Origin: Apostichopus japonicus
Lineage: Eukaryota; Echinodermata; Holothuroidea; Aspidochirotida; Stichopodidae
Direction: 5' to 3'
Assembly: GCF_037975245.1 (NCBI RefSeq)
Contig: NC_092583.1
Coordinates: forward strand, 4,685,264-4,749,263
Length of the DNA stretch: 64,000 nucleotides
Position 1 is the stretch's first letter, and each line of letters opens with the position of its first letter. Made by a program: the position numbers and the translations under genes. Below are positions 58,763-64,000 of the stretch, piece by piece. The notes below the pieces were generated by a model. It saw nothing but the letters and a program-made list of their open reading frames with translations. It did no database searches and was not told the DNA's origin.

Positions 58763-59121
58763 AGGTGTGAAGACTCGGGCACAAAGAAACGTCTCATACC
58801 GGTAATCTGACCTAGTTTCAAATGAGGTGTAACAGAAGTGTTAGACACCACCATCGATCCCAGAAAATACGCACACAGCTTGCTACCGTCGGTAATTAGA
58901 CACTAGTGTTAAGTCAATACATACAGCTACGGTCAATACCCACAACACAGTGTACATAGCAGCGATGGACATCTCAGGTCTAGATAAAAGATAACAATTA
59001 TGTATCACCTTTCATTACTGTCTGCATTTTGTAGTGACAAGAAGAAAACGTCATTTGCAAGCAACGGAAAGTTAACTTTTTCAGATGGCCGCACGCGGTT
59101 TGGGGCAAGTCTTCAATGCCT
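58763..59121 (-). mobile_element. TTAA-flanked MITE, copy 4
   Basis: Starts AGGTGTGAAGACTCG, ends GTCTTCAATGCCT, with TTAA at 58759-58762 and 59122-59125. Lies just after the orphan exon's stop. Confidence 0.9.
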
Positions 59122-59125
59122 TTAA

Positions 59126-61184
59126 AGGGCACACTGGTTGATTGACTAGACCAAGGTTTCAATTGTGCAGTTTGACCGAAACGAAAAAGAGTGCTTTAAG
59201 AAAGCACAAGTTAAGGTGGTTAAAACAGTTAGTTTTGACTTAAAACTCTGCATATATGTTTCAATAGATCTCTTCTTTGGTAGGTACATACAAAGTTGTG
59301 TTTGCTAGTTGTGATCAACTGAAGGTACCGCTATGCTATGCGGTCAGAGAATTCAACGACCTGTCAAGTCTCGCGGAAATAAATAAAGACTAATGTGACA
59401 ATGCCTTCTATTTGATTCTGAGCACGGTGGCCGGAGAACCGCATTGGGTGTTTGTCTTTTGTGTTTGGTCAAACCATCATACAGTGGCTGTAGCGTTTTG
59501 ATGACCCTTGACCCTTATGGGTTATTTAGTCTTAAAGATCAGCATTATTAGACAAAACATTTTTTTTGCTGAAAAATGCTGAAATTTTTGTTTAATATGC
59601 TTAACTAGAAATTTTGATAACTTCCATTGATCTTAAAGTATTCCCAGACATTTAAGAGTGTTTTATTTAGAAATGAAATGTTCCAGAGAAGGACAATTGC
59701 TTGTTGAAGTCTCAGGAGTAGTAACAGTTGTTTAGCTGTCTAGCAGATAGGGCTGGGGGAGGGGCGGGGGTGGGGGCAGTACTGATAACTTTTGACTGCT
59801 TATTCATATTTGATCAGCAGTTGTGACATTAGAAATAAAAAATATAACTTTTTTGTAAAACTCGGAACCCAAGAGAGGATTATGCAGGGAAAAAATAATA
59901 AAACAATTGAACAAGGATCTCCTCTGCTTCTGGAAATGGATTTAACTTGTTTGATTATGCTATGAAAAAAATGGGTAACCATGGTAAATTGATTACATAT
60001 GTTTCATATTTGTTTTGAATATTTTGGCAGTTTTAACATAATATATTTATTTAGTACCATGCATAAATTCTGTAACATGTCTTTTAGGGAATGGTTTGAA
60101 TCAAATAATATGTTGGTGTGATTTAATCTTCCTTTTGACAAACTTTCAAGAAATTTATTGTTTTTGATCCAAGCTGTGTGTGCAGAAATGTTTTAACAAA
60201 ACAGAGAGACACATTTATGAATGTATTCAGGTCGTTTATTTTGAAAAATTAAATAATATTGAATTAGTTTTTTCCATTATTATTATTATTATTTCTAAAT
60301 ATGATTGATATTTATACATTAATTTTGCCTGACTTGCTTTTTATTTGTAAATATTAGTTTGCAGTGTCTTGAAATAGCTTACATTATTTTTGCTTTCTAT
60401 ATTATATGAAGAGAATAATTGTTTTCATTTTTTCTCTATTACAGGCAGTTTGAGCAAAATGGCTTATAGAACTGAATGGGTGGGAACAAGAACAGCTTTC
60501 ATTGTTTTAGTTGATTTTAATTTTTAATTTGAAACAATATTTTAAAAAAGCAGTGGTGATCAAAACTGATCAAACTTTTGAAGATAACCAGAAATGTATA
60601 ATTATTGAAATTTGAACATTTTTATACAGTTGTCAACAAATTTCGAAAAATTTAATGAAAAATGCTTGAAAATAGTCTCTGATTAAGAGGGAACAGTTTC
60701 TTTATTTACTTGATATTAATTTAAGGTTGAGGTGACAAGCTGATCTTGATGTGTACCTTCATCGCCAATGTTGACGTCAAAGGTTAGCCGTGTGCGACCC
60801 AAAAGTTCCCTACGGTTTTTGGAGCTTCCGACTCGACCTTCTCGGTGAATTTGGGGTGAATTAAGTTTATTGTTTGGTTTAACATCAAGTCCATTGTCAG
60901 CTAGACTGTCATGAATTCTGAGCTACAATTCTGAGCGACGGGGTCTGTTGGCTCGATCATGGAATATCTGGGATCGCTGGCTTAAAACGTTTTTGCAATG
61001 CTGATTTAAAGGGAGGGTGGAATTTTGAAGACAACCTTAAGAAGGCCAAAGGGATAAGGAAGTTGAGAAGAAAAGAGACTTTACAAGTGAGCAAAAGCAT
61101 AGACAACCTATTGAAACACACGATTGAAACATGATGAACCATTGTAATGTATTTCACACTTGTGAAACTTGACTGTGTTGTTCT
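59126..61184. other. Unassigned AT-rich stretch
   Basis: No gene recognised. A short ATT run lies near 60275. Confidence 0.35.
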
Positions 61185-61600
61185 GTGTTTGCAGTTATGC
61201 TGTATGCTACTGAACTGTACTCTGTGACACTATCTTATGTTGCATTATGGTATGCTTACAGTATTCTGAACCACACTATAACTACTGTATGTAACGGTTC
61301 TATGTTTTACAAGAATACACTACACTTCTATGCTATTCTACTATACTATACTGTGTTATACTATTTAATATCACACTATGTTATTCTATACTATGTTATA
61401 CTATTTTATATTATACTATGGTATACTATACTATGTTATACTATTTAATTTTATACTATGCTATACTTGACTATGTTACACTTTGCTATACTATATTATT
61501 ATACTATACTACACTATAGCATATTGAGGTATATTATACTAAAACATACTATGCTATTGTATAGTATACTATACTGTACAACACTTAACTGTGGTACAGT
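61185..61600 (+). repeat. (TATAC)n-type low-complexity array
   Basis: Irregular five-base repeats TATAC/TATGT/TATTT. The open frames here follow from the repeat. Confidence 0.85.
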
Positions 61601-62134
61601 ATGTTATGCTGCAGTTTGTCTTTGAACTGAATCTGTATCAGGGTACAATGAAAATTGATTGAATATCATAAAATATCAGCTTTTGATTCAACTTGGGGAG
61701 GGAGGGGTGGGGAGTGGGTGAATGGAAGGTAGGAGGAAATTAAACTAGGGGCACATGAAGTAATGTGATCTGCTTTCTTTTCCTTTTATGGTAAATTATG
61801 CAAATTAAAAGTTTAGGAAACTGACGGAAAATTTCCTCACAAAAGGAAATCATAAGCCCTTTTCAACCTTTTCTCTCAAGATATTAGCATCTTGTCTTAT
61901 TTTTTAAGATTCATAAACACACTTTGAACAGTAAACACATATTTTCATAAATGTAACAAAGGGTTAAAACAGATGGATTGAATATTTGTAACCTAATTGT
62001 TATATATACAATACATTTGTTCCAATTAATGGCAATACACACACAAAAAGTGCAAGCATTTTAAAACAATTGCCTTTTATAACGTCAAACAATTTCTACA
62101 GCATTCAGTAGTATTAAAAGGCCATGTCCTTGTA
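61601..62134. other. Unassigned stretch
   Basis: No gene or repeat recognised. Confidence 0.35.
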
Positions 62135-63117
62135 TTACATACTTACATCATTATGTTGTTTTATTTGTTTTAATTTTCTATGTATGGCTGTTTACAAATA
62201 TTTTGGAAATCATATTGAATATTGTCAATTCCATTTCTTCACTTTTTATAAGATGGAAAAACTACTTTAATTGTTATTCAGAACATTATAGTTCCAATTC
62301 TTAGTAACTTTACAGTAACATTATAGTCTACGATATTTTTTGAAATGTAACTTGTATCCATACGCATTTGCCTGGTTCGGGGCCTATGGGACAAAGAATG
62401 TATCTCTTGTGGTCTTTAAAGGCAGAAGGAAACTCTGAAGTGAAGTGGTTGTGGACATTCTGCATACCCTGGTTGGGACTGCTAGATAAGTTTTGTTCCA
62501 ATACTGACAGATGAAAATGAAAAAAGTCTTTTCGTAGTTAACATATTCTTGATTTGTTTAAAGGTACTTTTCTCAGATATTTCTCAATAAGATATCAAGT
62601 CCTCTCATTTGCTAAACTTAATATGAAAATTCAAGATTTAATACTACAAATACTATCAGGACAACAGACATCCAAGTCATGATGTTAAAAGTACAAATCA
62701 CAGGTTTTTCTCTTCCTTAATCCTTCTCTCGCACAAACCTACAGAGAATATATTTACCATTTATAGCTTCTATAAGGCAGTACCACCTGTATTGGCCCTC
62801 CATATATACCACCTATGCAGGCCCTCAATAATTCAGCCTGTGTAGACCCTCTATATATGCCCCCTGTGTAGGCCCTCTATGAATGCTGCCTATGTAGGCC
62901 CTCTATATAAACAGCCTATGTAGACCCTCTATATATGCTGCCTATGCAGGCCCTCTATATATTCCACCTATTTAGACCCTCTGTACATGCTGTATATGCC
63001 GGCTATTTAGACCCTCTACATATGCTGCCAATGCAGGCCCTCTATATATGCAGGCCCTCTATATATGTGGCCTATGCAGAACCTCTATATATGCCACCTA
63101 TGTAGACCCTCTATACA
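62135..63117 (+). repeat. Second copy of the leader + 26-base minisatellite unit
   Basis: Matches 18976-20525 with scattered substitutions. The leader is complete and the array is shorter (about 13 units, 62780-63117). Confidence 0.85.
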
Positions 63118-63545
63118 CTGTTAAAAATAATGGGCAAAATTTACCCAACTTTTTAACCAACGTTGGGCATGTATTCAGCAACCTCAAAAGTTGGGCAAAA
63201 ATTGACCAACCCAAATAGGTATAATAAATTCTCAACAGTTGGGAGGGGAATTACCCAACTGTTCAGGTTAGCCATTTCCCCAACTGTTGGGTGGGTCATT
63301 CATTTTGTTGGGCAAATCATTTAACCAACGTATGGGTTAAGGCACCAGTAATGTATCCATCTGTTGAGCAGTTCATTTAGCCACCTGTTGGGTGTATACT
63401 AAATTTGTCCCAATTGTTGGACAATTCATGGATTTTGTTGGGCATTTGCAACAACCAAATGTTGGGTTAATCCTGAACCACTTCCAACTGTTGGGGGTTT
63501 CTTAGATCGTGTTGGGCAATAATGGAAAAAGAACTGTTGGAATTC
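63118..63545 (+). repeat. Degenerate repeat of CCCAAC/GTTGGG palindromes
   Basis: Motifs such as CCCAACTGTTGGG recur every 30-60 bases. The left edge CACTGTTAAAAATAATGGGC looks like a transposon end, but no matching right end is seen. Confidence 0.6.
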
Positions 63546-64000
63546 TAAAAAATCTAAGACATCACATCCTTTGAAATAAAGAAAGATACTGTATTTTGTA
63601 ATACTTGGAACACCTTTATTCACTGACCTTGAAGAAGACATATATAACTATCATGGGTGAATAAACTTATTGTTGAATGAACTGAACTTGAACAAGACAT
63701 ATAACTATAATGGTTGAAGAAACTTATTGTTGACTGAACAGTATAATTTGATATAAGAAGTCTTAAATTCAGGTATTCTTGAAACAAGGGTATGAACTGA
63801 AATAAATTAATTAACGAAGCCATATGTTTCATTTATGTAGGGTTCACGCACATTCCTTGGAAACTCATTTTGATCTGAAAACAACCTTCCCAAAAGTGAC
63901 ATTAACATTTGTGGCCTCAATTTTCTTAAGAATCCCACAGGATAAATTTTATAGAAAAAAATGCCAATGGCTTTGTGATTCCTTGCCATGAGAACTAAAA
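63546..64000. other. Unassigned stretch at window end
   Basis: A ~60-base imperfect tandem pair lies at 63625-63745 (GAC.TATAACTAT.ATGG.TGAA). No gene. Confidence 0.4.

Noticed and set aside
60770-61160. LINE-like or exon-like sequence near 60800-61100
   Set aside because: Some protein-like stretches in broken frames, but no motif strong enough to assign a family.

Overview
This is eukaryotic, AT-rich, repeat-laden DNA from an animal, most likely a marine invertebrate deuterostome. An echinoderm fits best, but that is inference. The reasons are intron-containing genes with GT/AG junctions, an alpha-catulin-like cadherin-complex gene, a short-chain-collagen-C4-like secreted protein, an L2/CR1-type LINE with an (ATT)n tail, tRNA-derived SINEs and many non-autonomous DNA transposons. 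No bacterial operons, CRISPR arrays or rRNA genes were seen. Layout: (1) 1-5.9 kb is a copy of a ~4 kb segmental duplication (second copy 43.9-48.2 kb). It runs into a large palindrome (2836-5935), one arm of which is split by a 916-bp hAT-like element. (2) 6.3-11.8 kb holds, on the minus strand, a decayed copy ('copy A') of a coiled-coil gene. Its exon 2 is broken by a 1.6-kb hAT-like element that itself contains a second one, and its last exon has an in-frame TAG. (3) 12-20.5 kb is mainly non-autonomous transposons, an orphan 5' exon with a GC-box/CCAAT-type promoter (13.1-13.4 kb), a MITE with telomere-like repeats and a 26-bp minisatellite. (4) 22.2-29.8 kb is the plus-strand partner ('copy B') of the coiled-coil gene, with a predicted myristoylated N-terminus. 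(5) 31.6-36.6 kb is a 4.6-kb element with ~31-bp inverted ends and a perfect 8-bp target duplication, nested in an older MITE. (6) 37.6-42.9 kb (minus) is a two-exon gene for a secreted 389-residue protein with a signal peptide, six 21-residue repeats and a C4-like domain. (7) 49.6-56.9 kb (plus) holds the last four exons of alpha-catulin, one carrying an in-frame TAA. (8) 53-64 kb has a SINE, an L2 fragment, a candidate orphan 3' exon, a fourth copy of a TTAA-flanked MITE, simple repeats and a second copy of the minisatellite unit. The genes do not form a pathway: catulin acts at cell junctions and in Rho signalling, the C4-like protein is probably extracellular, and the coiled-coil protein is of unknown function. 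What unites the window is nested transposon activity. At least seven hAT-like insertions can be delimited by 8-bp target duplications (one with a 1-bp mismatch), several of them nested. A ~90-bp internal module recurs nine times and stays open as a peptide-like frame in at least seven copies.
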